64,000 nucleotides of DNA from CAVQBP01 sp963848195. Lineage in GTDB: Bacteria; Bacteroidota; Ignavibacteria; Ignavibacteriales; Ignavibacteriaceae. This document shows positions 19,733 through 28,241 of this stretch, in pieces. Each line of letters begins with the position of its first letter. Positions within the stretch are counted from its first letter, which is position 1. The notes beneath the pieces were generated by a model. It worked only from the letters and a program-made list of their open reading frames with translations, had not been told where the DNA came from and searched no databases. The position numbers were made by a program, and so were the translations under genes. Location: NCBI GenBank assembly GCA_963848195.1, contig CAWKCY010000024.1, positions 310,001-374,000 of the forward strand, given 5' to 3'.

Positions 19733-20536
19733 ATGAAAGTTGAAAATAAATTTAGTAAAATTATAATATTAATTTTTTCAATAATGTTTTTTAGTTTCAG
19801 TCCTTTAAGTAAGGAGAACCAGTTGATTTCAGACTCGAATATAGTAGTAAAAACTATTATGCAGGAGCAGAAAGATAATACACTCACTGAAAAAGAAAAA
19901 AGTGAGGGGTGGAAATTACTTTTTGACGGCAGAACTTCAAAAGGGTGGAGAGGGGCAAAACTGGAGCATTTTCCGGATAAGGGGTGGGTGATTAAAAACG
20001 GAATTTTAACTGTGCTTGCATCAAACGGGGCTGAGTCTGCAAACGGGGGTGATATAATTACGACAGATACTTATAAGAATTTTGATCTCAAAGTTGACTT
20101 TAAGATTACAGAAGGGGCTAACAGCGGTATAAAATATTTTGTTGATCCGGAATTAAATAAAGGACCCGGTTCTGCGATAGGATGTGAATTCCAGATACTT
20201 GATGATGAAAGGCACCCGGATGCAAAATTGGGTGTGAAGGGGAACCGGACTTTAGCATCTCTTTATGATTTAATTCCAGCAGGGGATAAAAAGTTTAACG
20301 GAGTTGGTGAATGGAATACAGCAGAAATTATTGTTAAAGGAAATCACGTTGAACATTGGCTGAATGGTAAAAAAGTTCTTGAATATGAAAGGGGGAACCA
20401 GATGTGGCGGGCTTTAGTTGCTTACAGCAAATATAAAGACTGGCCTAATTTCGGTGAAGCAAAAACAGGTTATATTTTGCTTCAAGATCATGGAAATGAA
20501 GTCTCTTTTAAAAATATTAAGATTAAAATTCTCTAG
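19733..20536 (+). CDS. DUF1080 (3-keto-disaccharide hydrolase-like) exported protein
   Basis: 267 residues. The N-terminal hydrophobic stretch (IIILIFSIMFFSFSPLS) is a signal peptide. The DUF1080 fold starts at GWKLLFDGRTSKGWRG and shows the family marks GCEFQILDDERHPDA and LASLYDLIPA. This concanavalin-like family is linked by recent work to hydrolysis or lyase action on 3-keto-sugars. It is followed at 28 bp and then 70 bp by a Tat-exported isomerase/epimerase and a Gfo/Idh/MocA oxidoreductase, the classic neighbours in such pathways. Confidence 0.88.
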   Translation: MKVENKFSKIIILIFSIMFFSFSPLSKENQLISDSNIVVKTIMQEQKDNTLTEKEKSEGWKLLFDGRTSKGWRGAKLEHFPDKGWVIKNGILTVLASNGAESANGGDIITTDTYKNFDLKVDFKITEGANSGIKYFVDPELNKGPGSAIGCEFQILDDERHPDAKLGVKGNRTLASLYDLIPAGDKKFNGVGEWNTAEIIVKGNHVEHWLNGKKVLEYERGNQMWRALVAYSKYKDWPNFGEAKTGYILLQDHGNEVSFKNIKIKIL

Positions 20537-20564
20537 ATATTTGAAATTTTTAAGGGTATAAAGA

Positions 20565-21419
20565 ATGGGAAAGAATCATTCCAGAAGAAATTTTATTAAA
20601 CTAACAGGGTTAGGCATTGCCGCTTCATCATTTAAAGGATTCTCTAATCCTATTGCGAAAAAAATTATGGAAGGAAATTCACCTCCTCCCCAAAAATTAA
20701 ATCTTGGTTTGACATCATATACATTTAGAAATTTTTCTTTAAGCCAGGTTATCCAAATGACCAATCGATTGGCTTTAAAGAGGTTATCCTTAAAGGATAT
20801 GCATCTTCCTTTAAGCAGTACCAAAGAAGAGATTGAAAAAGCAGTTCAAGAAATTAAAAATTCAGGGTTAGAATTGTATGGAGCAGGGGTTATTTATATG
20901 ACAAACAAAGATGAAGTCGACAGGGCATTTGATTATGCAAGATATGCAGGGATAAAAATAATTATCGGAGTTCCGGAACATGAATTTTTATCTTTAGCAG
21001 AGCAAAAAGTAAAAGAATATGATATTATGCTGGCTATACATAATCACGGACCAGGTGATAAAAGATTTCCCAGTCCTGAAAGTGTTTATGAAAAAGTAAA
21101 GAATATGGATAAAAGGATGGGAATGTGTCTGGATATAGGTCATACTATGCGCTTAGGAATTGATCCTTCAGATGCATTTGAAAAATATTCAGAAAGGATA
21201 TTCGAAATCCATATGAAAGATGAAGACAAGGCTTCCGAGGATGGAAATACAATTGAGATAGGAAGGGGAGTAATAAATATCCCGAAATTTTTAAGGACAT
21301 TATTGAAATATAATTATAAAGGAACAGTTGCATTTGAGTTTGAAAAGGATAAAGAAGATCCTTTGCCTGGTGTGGCTGAATCTGTGGGGTATGTCAGAGG
21401 TGTTTTATCGGTGAATTAG
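20565..21419 (+). CDS. Tat-exported sugar phosphate isomerase/epimerase-like protein
   Basis: 284 residues. SRRNFIKLTGLGIAASSF at the N-terminus is a twin-arginine signal. The rest is a xylose-isomerase-like TIM barrel: LGLTSYTFRNFSLSQVI, IAIHNHGPG-like strand (LAIHNHGPGD), MCLDIGHTMRLG and FEIHMKDEDKA carry the metal-binding His, Asp and Glu residues. Members isomerise or epimerise free sugars or their keto forms. The export of all three proteins of the cluster suggests a periplasmic pathway. Confidence 0.85.
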   Translation: MGKNHSRRNFIKLTGLGIAASSFKGFSNPIAKKIMEGNSPPPQKLNLGLTSYTFRNFSLSQVIQMTNRLALKRLSLKDMHLPLSSTKEEIEKAVQEIKNSGLELYGAGVIYMTNKDEVDRAFDYARYAGIKIIIGVPEHEFLSLAEQKVKEYDIMLAIHNHGPGDKRFPSPESVYEKVKNMDKRMGMCLDIGHTMRLGIDPSDAFEKYSERIFEIHMKDEDKASEDGNTIEIGRGVINIPKFLRTLLKYNYKGTVAFEFEKDKEDPLPGVAESVGYVRGVLSVN

Positions 21420-21489
21420 CTCGTGAACATTAAAGAATTCTTTAAGCACAGATAAAGATTTTCAAAAACTTATTTATATAGGAGAACAG

Positions 21490-22812
21490 ATGAAACAGAC
21501 TAGGCGGGATTTCTTAAAAAATGTATCTGTTGTTTCCGCAGGATTGGCATTCGGATTAAATGCTAAAAGCTACAGTAGAATTATGGGGGCAAATGACAGG
21601 ATAAACTTTGCAATAATAGGTTTGCATGGAAGGGGCTATGCACATTTAGGGAGTATAAATGCCTGTAAAAATACTTCTGTTGCTTATATATGTGATGTTG
21701 ATAGCAGAGAGTTAAAGAAGTTTGCAAAGGAAGCGAGAGAAAAATATAAACAAAACCCTATTGAGGCAGGAGATTTCAGAAAAATGCTGGAATCAAAAGA
21801 TGTTGATGCAATTACAATAGCTACTCCCGAACACTGGCATACTCCAATGGCTATTATGGGGCTGCAAGCCGGGAAGCATGTTTATGTGGAAAAACCCTGC
21901 AGCCATAATCCTCATGAAGGTGAACTGCTGGTGGCTGCTCAAAAAAAATACAGTAAATTAGTTCAGATGGGAGATCAGCAAAGGTCGTCTGATTACACAA
22001 TTGATGTAATGAAAAAGATAAAAGAAGGGTTAATAGGAAAACCGTATTTTGGAAAAGCCTGGTACAGTAATACAAGAAAATCAATTGGAGTAGGGAAAGA
22101 AGTTCCAGTTCCTGAGTATTTAGATTGGGAGCTGTGGCAGGGACCGGCTCCCAGAAGACCGTATAAAGATAATGTTCATCCGTATAACTGGCATTGGTTC
22201 TGGAACTGGGGGACGGGAGAAACATTAAATAACGGTACACATGAGGTTGACTTATGCCGCTGGGCACTCGGAGTTGATTACCCAAATTCCGTAAGTGCAC
22301 CAGGGGGCAGGTATCATTTTAAAGATGACTGGGAATTTTATGATACACTGGTTACAAGCTATGAGTATGATGATAAAATGATTACATGGGAAGGGTTAAG
22401 CTGCAACGGTAAAACGAAATATGGAAGAGGGCGTGGTGCTGCAATTCATGGAACAGAAGGGACCGTGATTATCGACAGAGACGGTTATGAAGTGTATGAT
22501 CTTGATGATAAATTATTAAAGGAATTTAAAAAGAAGGATGAAAAGAATTCTACTCAGGATTTATTGAGTATGGATGATATGACAGATGCGCATTTTCAGA
22601 ATTTCTGTGGTGCAATAAGAGATGGTGAAAAACTTCATTCTCCTATTAATGAAGGGAATATAAGTGTGACTATTCTCCTTCTTTCAAATATCGCATGGAA
22701 ATTAAACAGGACACTTAACTTAAATAAAGAAAATGCCCATATTTTGAATGATGACGAGGCAATGAAATGCTGGCAGCGGGAATATGAGCCAGGGTGGGAA
22801 GTTAAAATTTAA
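21490..22812 (+). CDS. Tat-exported Gfo/Idh/MocA family oxidoreductase
   Basis: 440 residues. RRDFLKNVSVVSAGLAF is a twin-arginine signal. The Rossmann part follows (FAIIGLHGRGYAHL, VAYICDVD), then the family motif EKPCSHNPHEG with the catalytic Lys, and TGEMLNN-like GTGETLNNGTHEVDLCRWA with the His/Asp of the active site. Secreted members oxidise or epimerise sugars with a tightly bound NAD(P). GAAIHGTEGTVIIDRDGYEV is the usual C-terminal strand motif. It probably shares an operon with the two genes upstream, and paired inverted repeats follow the stop. Confidence 0.9.
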   Translation: MKQTRRDFLKNVSVVSAGLAFGLNAKSYSRIMGANDRINFAIIGLHGRGYAHLGSINACKNTSVAYICDVDSRELKKFAKEAREKYKQNPIEAGDFRKMLESKDVDAITIATPEHWHTPMAIMGLQAGKHVYVEKPCSHNPHEGELLVAAQKKYSKLVQMGDQQRSSDYTIDVMKKIKEGLIGKPYFGKAWYSNTRKSIGVGKEVPVPEYLDWELWQGPAPRRPYKDNVHPYNWHWFWNWGTGETLNNGTHEVDLCRWALGVDYPNSVSAPGGRYHFKDDWEFYDTLVTSYEYDDKMITWEGLSCNGKTKYGRGRGAAIHGTEGTVIIDRDGYEVYDLDDKLLKEFKKKDEKNSTQDLLSMDDMTDAHFQNFCGAIRDGEKLHSPINEGNISVTILLLSNIAWKLNRTLNLNKENAHILNDDEAMKCWQREYEPGWEVKI

Positions 22813-22839
22813 TGGAAGTTATGCAAGAACCAGTATTTA

Positions 22840-22936
22840 AAAGATGACATCTTTATTTTTAAAAATAAGGTTTTATCTAAACTCAAATTTTGATGAAGAG
22901 TGAAAATGATATTCCTTTTTTAAAGATGTCATCTTT
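22840..22936. repeat. Perfect 15-bp inverted repeats AAAGATGACATCTTT
   Basis: AAAGATGACATCTTT at 22840-22854 is the exact reverse complement of AAAGATGTCATCTTT at 22922-22936, with 67 bp between. Each arm is itself nearly palindromic. The element begins 27 bp after the oxidoreductase stop. Related copies are at 18432, 18516, 25525, 35771 and 40268. Confidence 0.75.
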
Positions 22937-22999
22937 ACATCTGCATATCTTATACAAGAACCAGAGATGCTATAGGCGTTTATTTTTCGTTTTTTGCTT

Positions 23000-23107
23000 A
23001 AAAAAGGGCTCTCAACTAGCGGTTTTTGAAATAAACTCGGGGTGAGGCATAGTATTATATGGCTAAATAATTTTCTTTTTAAAAATAGGGGGTTGAGAGG
23101 CTTTTTT
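23000..23107. repeat. Imperfect long-range inverted repeat
   Basis: AAAAAAGGGCTCTCAAC (23000-23016) is complementary, with two mismatches, to GTTGAGAGGCTTTTTT (23092-23107). The 75-bp interior has no obvious gene. It might be a MITE-like remnant or a structured transcript end. The orientation is undecided. Confidence 0.45.
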
Positions 23108-23312
23108 CTCATAATGTGACAAGTTTGTGGTTTTAATGAGAGTTGGGCTCTAAAGGTTCGGTGTTACTTATAAGTTGGATAATATAATAGTGATTATGTT
23201 AATGGTTTTGTTGGGATAACGTCCGAATTTAGTCCTTTCTTTTTTATTTATTTTAAAATTATATTTAAGTATCAACTAAACTAACAGATTAACAATAAGG
23301 AGAGAGAACATA

Positions 23313-23654
23313 ATGAAAAAATTTATTGTAATATATCATGCACCTGTTGATGCGATGGCACAGACTGGAAATTCTAGTCCGGAAGATCAGGCTAAAGGGA
23401 TGCAGCTATGGATGGATTGGGCGCAAAAATGCGGGAGCAATCTTGTGGATTTAGGTTCTCCTCTTATGAACGGGCAGCAACTTAATCCGGATGGAACAAG
23501 TAAAGCCAGCAATAAAAATGTTGCCGGTTATTCAATATTACAGGCAGAGAATATGGAGGAAGTAAAAGCTCTTCTTAAAGGTCATCCTCATCTGGGGTGG
23601 AATGCCGGATGCACCATAGAAATACATGAGACAATGCCAATACCAGGTATGTAA
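23313..23654 (+). CDS. YCII-related domain protein
   Basis: 113 residues of the YCII/dimeric alpha-beta barrel type. The N-terminal strand KKFIVIYHAP, the centre GYSILQAENMEEVKALLKGHP, and the C-terminal strand CTIEIHETMPIPGM fit the family fold. Many members are of unknown function; some sit with ECF sigma factors (DGPF type). It has a strong Shine-Dalgarno and is followed after 9 bp by the DUF72 gene, suggesting a two-gene unit. Confidence 0.8.
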   Translation: MKKFIVIYHAPVDAMAQTGNSSPEDQAKGMQLWMDWAQKCGSNLVDLGSPLMNGQQLNPDGTSKASNKNVAGYSILQAENMEEVKALLKGHPHLGWNAGCTIEIHETMPIPGM

Positions 23655-23663
23655 CAAAGTTAC

Positions 23664-24518
23664 GTGAATAAATTACATATAGGTACATGCAGCTGGAAAT
23701 ATGAATCCTGGAAGGGATTGATCTATCCGGAATTTGGCGAGATAAATTATCTTGAAGAATATTCAGGGCATTATAAAACGGTTGAAGTTGATCAGTGGTT
23801 CTGGTCATTGTTTGAGATAGTCAAACTTCCCGAGAAAAAAACTGTTGAAGAGTATAAAGCATCGGTTCCGGAAGATTTTAAATTCATCATTAAAGTTCCT
23901 AATTCAATTACTTTAACTCATTATTACATTAAGAATCGAAATGAACCTCTTAGAAGGAATCCATACTTCCTGAACGTCAATTTATTAGAAGAGTTTGTTC
24001 AGATAATAAAGCCGATTATAAACCAAACTGCCTACTTAATCTTTCAGTTTGAATATTTAAATAAAGAGAAGATGCCTTCCCTATCGCAGCTTCAAAGATT
24101 ACTGCATCAATTTTTTATATCACTTCCACCGGATCTTCCGCCAATGTCTATTGAAATCAGAAACCCATTTTACTTAAACAGTTCTTTTTTCAAATTTTTA
24201 AGGGACTTAAACCTTTCCTATGTTTTTCTGCAGGGATATTTTATGCCTCCTATAGTTGAAATATATAATAAATACAAAGAATATATTAAAGGACAAACGA
24301 TTATAAGGCTGCATGGTCCCGACAGGAGTGAAATAGAAAATATATCTGGAGAGAATTGGAGTAAGGTTTATATAAATAGGGATGAGGAATTAAAGGATAT
24401 AATCGAAATGATAAAGGAGCTGCAAAGCAGAGAGGTGGATGTTTACTTAAATATTAATAATCACTATGAGGGGAGTGCACCGCTGACCATAGAGAAAATT
24501 AATAAACTGCTTAACTAG
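23664..24518 (+). CDS. DUF72 (YecE-like) protein
   Basis: 284 residues, GTG start at 23664. HIGTCSWKYESWKGLIYPEF is the hallmark DUF72 N-terminus, followed by YKTVEVDQWFWS, FIIKVPNSIT, and the C-terminal RLHGPDRS and VYLNINNHYEGSAPLT. The family forms a TIM-barrel-like fold of unsettled function. It lies 9 bp behind the YCII gene. No terminator is obvious. Confidence 0.88.
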   Translation: MNKLHIGTCSWKYESWKGLIYPEFGEINYLEEYSGHYKTVEVDQWFWSLFEIVKLPEKKTVEEYKASVPEDFKFIIKVPNSITLTHYYIKNRNEPLRRNPYFLNVNLLEEFVQIIKPIINQTAYLIFQFEYLNKEKMPSLSQLQRLLHQFFISLPPDLPPMSIEIRNPFYLNSSFFKFLRDLNLSYVFLQGYFMPPIVEIYNKYKEYIKGQTIIRLHGPDRSEIENISGENWSKVYINRDEELKDIIEMIKELQSREVDVYLNINNHYEGSAPLTIEKINKLLN

Positions 24519-25075
24519 TTAAAAATAATTTAAGGAATTATTCTTTATTCATTCCTTAAAGGTTTGAGGGTCAAATAAATATCAAAAATATTTGAATGGC
24601 GGTAAAGAAAACGGAGTTACGGCGTTCATGGCTAACTGAAAATTTTGTATTTAAGATAGAAACGTATATGCAAGGATAGCCTGTTAAATAATAGTTAAAA
24701 AGCATTAATAAATGACAATTATAAAGACTTTTATTGTACGTTTATGGACATGAATGAACGGAGCCGAACAATTGAGGATGGAGTGATGGAAAATTGAATT
24801 TTGGAGTGGTGAAGAAATGGAAAATTGGATTCATTTAGCATCTTATTATAAAATTTTCGAATATTTTTAACTGGAATATTGGAACTTTGAGTAGACGGTA
24901 TGATGTAGCGGTAGACTATATATATATTAATTATTTTCTAAAAAATGGCACATAGATTACGCAGATTTTAATGGATTATCAGTGATTTTTAAATTGAAAA
25001 TCACTTTTGGTCGCCCCCTCACATAAAAGCTGGAATTATTTTTTCTACAATAATGAAACATCTACGATGTTTATT

Positions 25076-25345
25076 TTACTCTTGTTTTGGGACAAATCCG
25101 GTTAAAAAACCTGCAATTATTCCAAACTTAAAATTTACTTTTGTACCTAAAAACATAGCTAAGTTAAAAGCCATAATAAAGGCAGAGAGAAAGGAAAGTC
25201 CGAAAACCAATGGTAATTTTCTTTTTGAGAGATATTCTTTAGTAAAATTATTTGCCGTCATCCATTGTTTCTCTAAAAAGGTATACCATATTCCGCCAAG
25301 GATAAACGTAGATAAAGCAGCGGTAGCTATTGCTCCAGTTTAGGG
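25076..25345 (-). pseudogene. Decayed DUF1761-type membrane protein fragment
   Basis: Reading the minus strand gives LSTFILGGIWYTFLEKQW, then LPLVFGLSFLSAFIMAFNLA and MFLGTKVNFKFGIIAGFLTG, which match the transmembrane pattern of DUF1761 proteins. The frame begins directly after a stop with no start codon and ends early at VPKQE, lacking the last membrane helix. Both ends being lost argues for a pseudogene rather than a single sequence error. Confidence 0.55.
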
Positions 25346-25749
25346 GGGATGAGGGAAAAAGGAGGTAAAACTGGGATTTCAATTATACTCCGATTAAACA
25401 CATGAACTTGACTGATTGATTATTAGGAAACTTATTAAATATGGCAAATTAAATCAACCGAACTGAAACGATTGTCTAAGAACGAGAAAATTCTTTTAAA
25501 AAAATGAACTAAGTAGATCTAAGAAAAGATGTCATCTCCCAAATAAGTTGAGCATTCAACCTTTTTTACTCCTATTAGGTTAATCCACAAAGGTTCGATG
25601 ATTTTTATGACGAATTTGTCTATTATATTAAATAAAATTTTAAAAACAGGATATTTTAAGGTGTGACATTTTTGACAAATTTCGGTGTAATTGCCGGTTA
25701 AAATTGAATGAATTTGTCCATTTTAGTGGTTATTTTACCCAAAAGGTAG

Positions 25750-25782
25750 CTTGGAGTTATCTTGGAGTTACCTTGGAGTTAT
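25750..25782. repeat. Three-copy 11-bp tandem repeat
   Basis: CTTGGAGTTAT, CTTGGAGTTAC and CTTGGAGTTAT follow one another without a gap. The tract is noncoding and lies about 290 bp upstream of the sigma-factor gene. Confidence 0.8.
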
Positions 25783-26076
25783 ACCGGTGATAAAGCGGAG
25801 GTAAAACTGATTAGAAATATCTAATGCTTAAAGTTAAACGGATTATTACTTATGACTTATGGTTTAAATAAAAATGATTGATTGATAATTGAGGAGAAAC
25901 ATAAAATGCTGAAAATGTAAGATCAGTCTATTAATCGAATCTATAGTTCCTTTCTTCTGGGAATAAGAATATCTTCAAATAAAAATTGCTATCGGAATAT
26001 TTTTTTTCAAATCTTGTAAGAAATGTGTCAGGTTTTGATACTATTATATTAAATTAGATTAAAATTGTTAAAAGAT

Positions 26077-26577
26077 ATGCCAGAAAGCGAACAAAAACAA
26101 ATATTTTACGATTGGCTTAAAAAATATAAAGGACTACTCTTTAAGGTTATCCGTGCTTATGCATTTAATTTACATGATCAGGAAGATTTATTCCAGGAAA
26201 TAACAATCCAGATTTGGAATTCAATACCTAATTTTCGGGGGGATTCTTCAGCTTCAACATGGTTTTATCGCGTTTCATTATATTCTGCTATTTCCTGGTC
26301 AAAAAAAGAAAAGAAACATTCTACCGGCAAACAATCATTGGAAGGAATTAGCCACATGTTGACTGAAATTTCGAGCTTTAGGGACAGCCGAGTAGAATGG
26401 TTATATAAACAAATAGCAAAATTAAATGAAATAGATCGTTCACTTACCCTCCTTTTACTGGATGGCTTTAGTTATAAAGAAATGGCAAATATTCTCGGAA
26501 TTTCCGAAAGCAATGTAGGTGTAAAAATTAACCGGATAAAAAAAGACCTAATACAAAAGTCACAGGAGGATTTTTAA
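26077..26577 (+). CDS. ECF-type RNA polymerase sigma factor
   Basis: 166 residues from the ATG at 26077 (a TTG lies 12 bases upstream). Region 2 shows HDQEDLFQEITIQIWNSI and a STWFYRVSLYSAIS segment. Region 4 has LLLLDGFSYKEMANILGISE and a recognition helix SNVGVKINRIKKDL. This is a short two-domain sigma of the ECF group. The next gene starts 1 bp after the stop, and its membrane character makes it a candidate anti-sigma or sensory partner. Confidence 0.92.
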   Translation: MPESEQKQIFYDWLKKYKGLLFKVIRAYAFNLHDQEDLFQEITIQIWNSIPNFRGDSSASTWFYRVSLYSAISWSKKEKKHSTGKQSLEGISHMLTEISSFRDSRVEWLYKQIAKLNEIDRSLTLLLLDGFSYKEMANILGISESNVGVKINRIKKDLIQKSQEDF

Positions 26578-26578
26578 A

Positions 26579-27154
26579 ATGGAGTTTGAAGATATGAAGA
26601 AAATATGGGATGAACAAAATAACGAAAACATTTACGCAATAAATGAATCGGAATTACACCGCCGTCTTATTAGAAAGAAAAATAGAGTTAAACGTATGAT
26701 AAATAAATTTGAGTGGACATGCCTGATTGCAATGATTTGTTGTGGTCTACTAACTACTATTATGGGAATTCAGCAAAATCGATGGTATAAATTGGCTGAT
26801 GCATTTATCTTTTTCATGGTGGCCGGGTACATTTATAAAAGCAGGCTAGATAGGATAAAATATGAAGGTCTGTCAGACCTCTCACTACTGGACGATCTGG
26901 AACAGGCAATACGAAGCATTGATTATCATGCTAAACGACACAAATATTTTATAATATGGTATATACTACCTGTTTTTATCACAATCATTGTAAATGCTGC
27001 TTTTTCTTATAGTAAACCCTGGTGGCTGTGGGTTATTTTTCTGTCTTTTTTTACTTTTGCACATTGGGCTGTGAAAAAGGAATTGCGCTGCAAAATTTTG
27101 CCTAAAAAGGAAGACTTATTACATTTACGTACCTTACTTTTGAAAGACGAATAA
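26579..27154 (+). CDS. Membrane protein coupled to the ECF sigma factor
   Basis: 191 residues. The cytoplasmic N-terminus (EFEDMKKIWDEQNN, then ELHRRLIRKKNRVKRM) is helical and charged. Four hydrophobic helices follow in two pairs (CLIAMICCGLLTTIMGI, LADAFIFFMVAGYIY, FIIWYILPVFITIIVNAAF, LWVIFLSFFTFAHWAV). The start lies directly behind the sigma-factor stop, so translation is coupled. No zinc-anti-sigma motif (HxxxCxxC) is present. A role in holding or sensing for the sigma factor is inferred from position only. Confidence 0.6.
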   Translation: MEFEDMKKIWDEQNNENIYAINESELHRRLIRKKNRVKRMINKFEWTCLIAMICCGLLTTIMGIQQNRWYKLADAFIFFMVAGYIYKSRLDRIKYEGLSDLSLLDDLEQAIRSIDYHAKRHKYFIIWYILPVFITIIVNAAFSYSKPWWLWVIFLSFFTFAHWAVKKELRCKILPKKEDLLHLRTLLLKDE

Positions 27155-27278
27155 ATAAGATTGAAGGGAAGATTAGCGGTCATCCAATCATATGATGCTG
27201 GTCCTTCTAATTGTGGAGGTATCCTGCAAATGGATCACGAGATTTTCAGGGTATATCTATTGAAGCTACCGGAATGAT

Positions 27279-27725
27279 TCATGGCTTTAGATCAAAAATT
27301 GCCTTACCGCTCTTGAGATCAACAGGCACAGAAACCTGCTCGTGTGTGATGAGCCACTTACTATCAATCTTTTGGAAGCACATTGTCCAGCGAAGCCAGA
27401 AATCACTATTATGACCATTTTTCAAAGTACCGCTTACCCGGTTAAGGCTATGACCGAAAGCCAGATTATCATTCAAAGTAATATTAAGATTATGAATCTC
27501 GTAACCCATTGGCGGTTGATATGTTGCAAAAGCATCTATCCATGCATTCCTTTTCGCTCCCAGTCCATGGTACCATAGTAACGTTACTAAGTCGAACGAC
27601 ACTATTTCTTGAGCGTAAATCGATATTGTACTCTCGAGGTTCATGGTTTGAATAGCTTGAACATGATTATCTATTATCTGTCTTATTTCAGCTTCATTAA
27701 TATTTTGTTGTTTGTCTTTTTCCAT
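27279..27725 (-). CDS. SnoaL-like / NTF2-fold protein
   Basis: 148 residues. The opening helix EIRQIIDNHVQAIQTMNLE, then ISIYAQEIVSFDLV and the strands NITLNDNLAFGHSLNRVSG and KWLITHEQVSVPVDLKSG, fit the SnoaL-like ketosteroid-isomerase cone. Enzymatic or binding function cannot be told. It is transcribed convergently with the sigma-factor pair. The codon pattern is clean over the whole length. Confidence 0.75.
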   Translation of the reverse strand: MEKDKQQNINEAEIRQIIDNHVQAIQTMNLESTISIYAQEIVSFDLVTLLWYHGLGAKRNAWIDAFATYQPPMGYEIHNLNITLNDNLAFGHSLNRVSGTLKNGHNSDFWLRWTMCFQKIDSKWLITHEQVSVPVDLKSGKAIFDLKP

Positions 27726-28241
27726 TATTTAAGATTTCATAGTTTGGAACAGTCCGGAGTTAATCCGGAGAGAGTAAACAAATATAGCCGCAAAGAAGCA
27801 GCATTTATTTTTTAAAGATTCAGAGTTTTATAATTTCAGAATATTTCTTATATGAGAACCATATTTATAATTCTTCTAGAAATATTATATATATTATATC
27901 ACATAATAAGCTAAAATAAAATTATGGGGTGAGTTCAATCATAAACATATGGGTTTTTTTTCATCACAAGATGCTTCTTCCTCTTAATTCATAATTATCT
28001 TTATGATTTATACTAAAGAAAATACCCAAACTCGCGATTGAAAGCGAGTAATGCGATTTTCAAAATAATTTTTCTAAAAATTCTGTTAGGCTTAACTTTT
28101 GAAATTATTTCAATAAAATCTTTCTGTTTTAATAATGCGGGACCACTTAAATTTGTAACATTAGAATTTCTTCTTAATGGCGGTGGAATACAAACAAGAC
28201 AATAGAATTAACAATATAAAATTAAAAAGAGGACAATATTT
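27726..28241. other. Intergenic region before the glycan locus, possible minus-strand gene remnant
   Basis: On the minus strand from 28192 to 28013 an open frame of about 60 codons without a start reads PPLRRNSNVTNLSGPALLKQ and later KPNRIFRKIILKIALLAFN, which has natural protein character and may be the 3' end of a lost gene. The rest is AT-rich with nothing recognised. The last 30 bases carry AAAAAGAGGACA, a possible Shine-Dalgarno for the next gene. Confidence 0.35.

Larger units (their letters stand above)
22813..23312. other. 500-bp intergenic region with two inverted-repeat elements
   Basis: No gene with credible coding character is visible. The stretch holds the paired 15-bp repeats at 22840-22936 and a second, looser inverted repeat at 23000-23107. 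The last 40 bases carry a purine-rich Shine-Dalgarno (AAGGAGAGAG) for the YCII gene. Confidence 0.6.
24519..26076. other. Gene-poor 1.5-kb region with a decayed gene and repeats
   Basis: No intact gene is visible. It contains the minus-strand DUF1761 remnant (25076-25345), a partial AAAGATGTCATCT repeat at 25525-25537, a three-copy 11-bp tandem repeat at 25750-25782, and short phrases that look like dispersed repeats (for example GGAGTGGTGAAGAAATGG near 24810). The last 150 bases should hold the sigma-factor promoter. Confidence 0.55.

Noticed and set aside
21854..22300. 148-codon minus-strand ORF inside the Gfo/Idh/MocA gene
   Set aside because: Antisense to a gene with complete family motifs; no recognisable protein.
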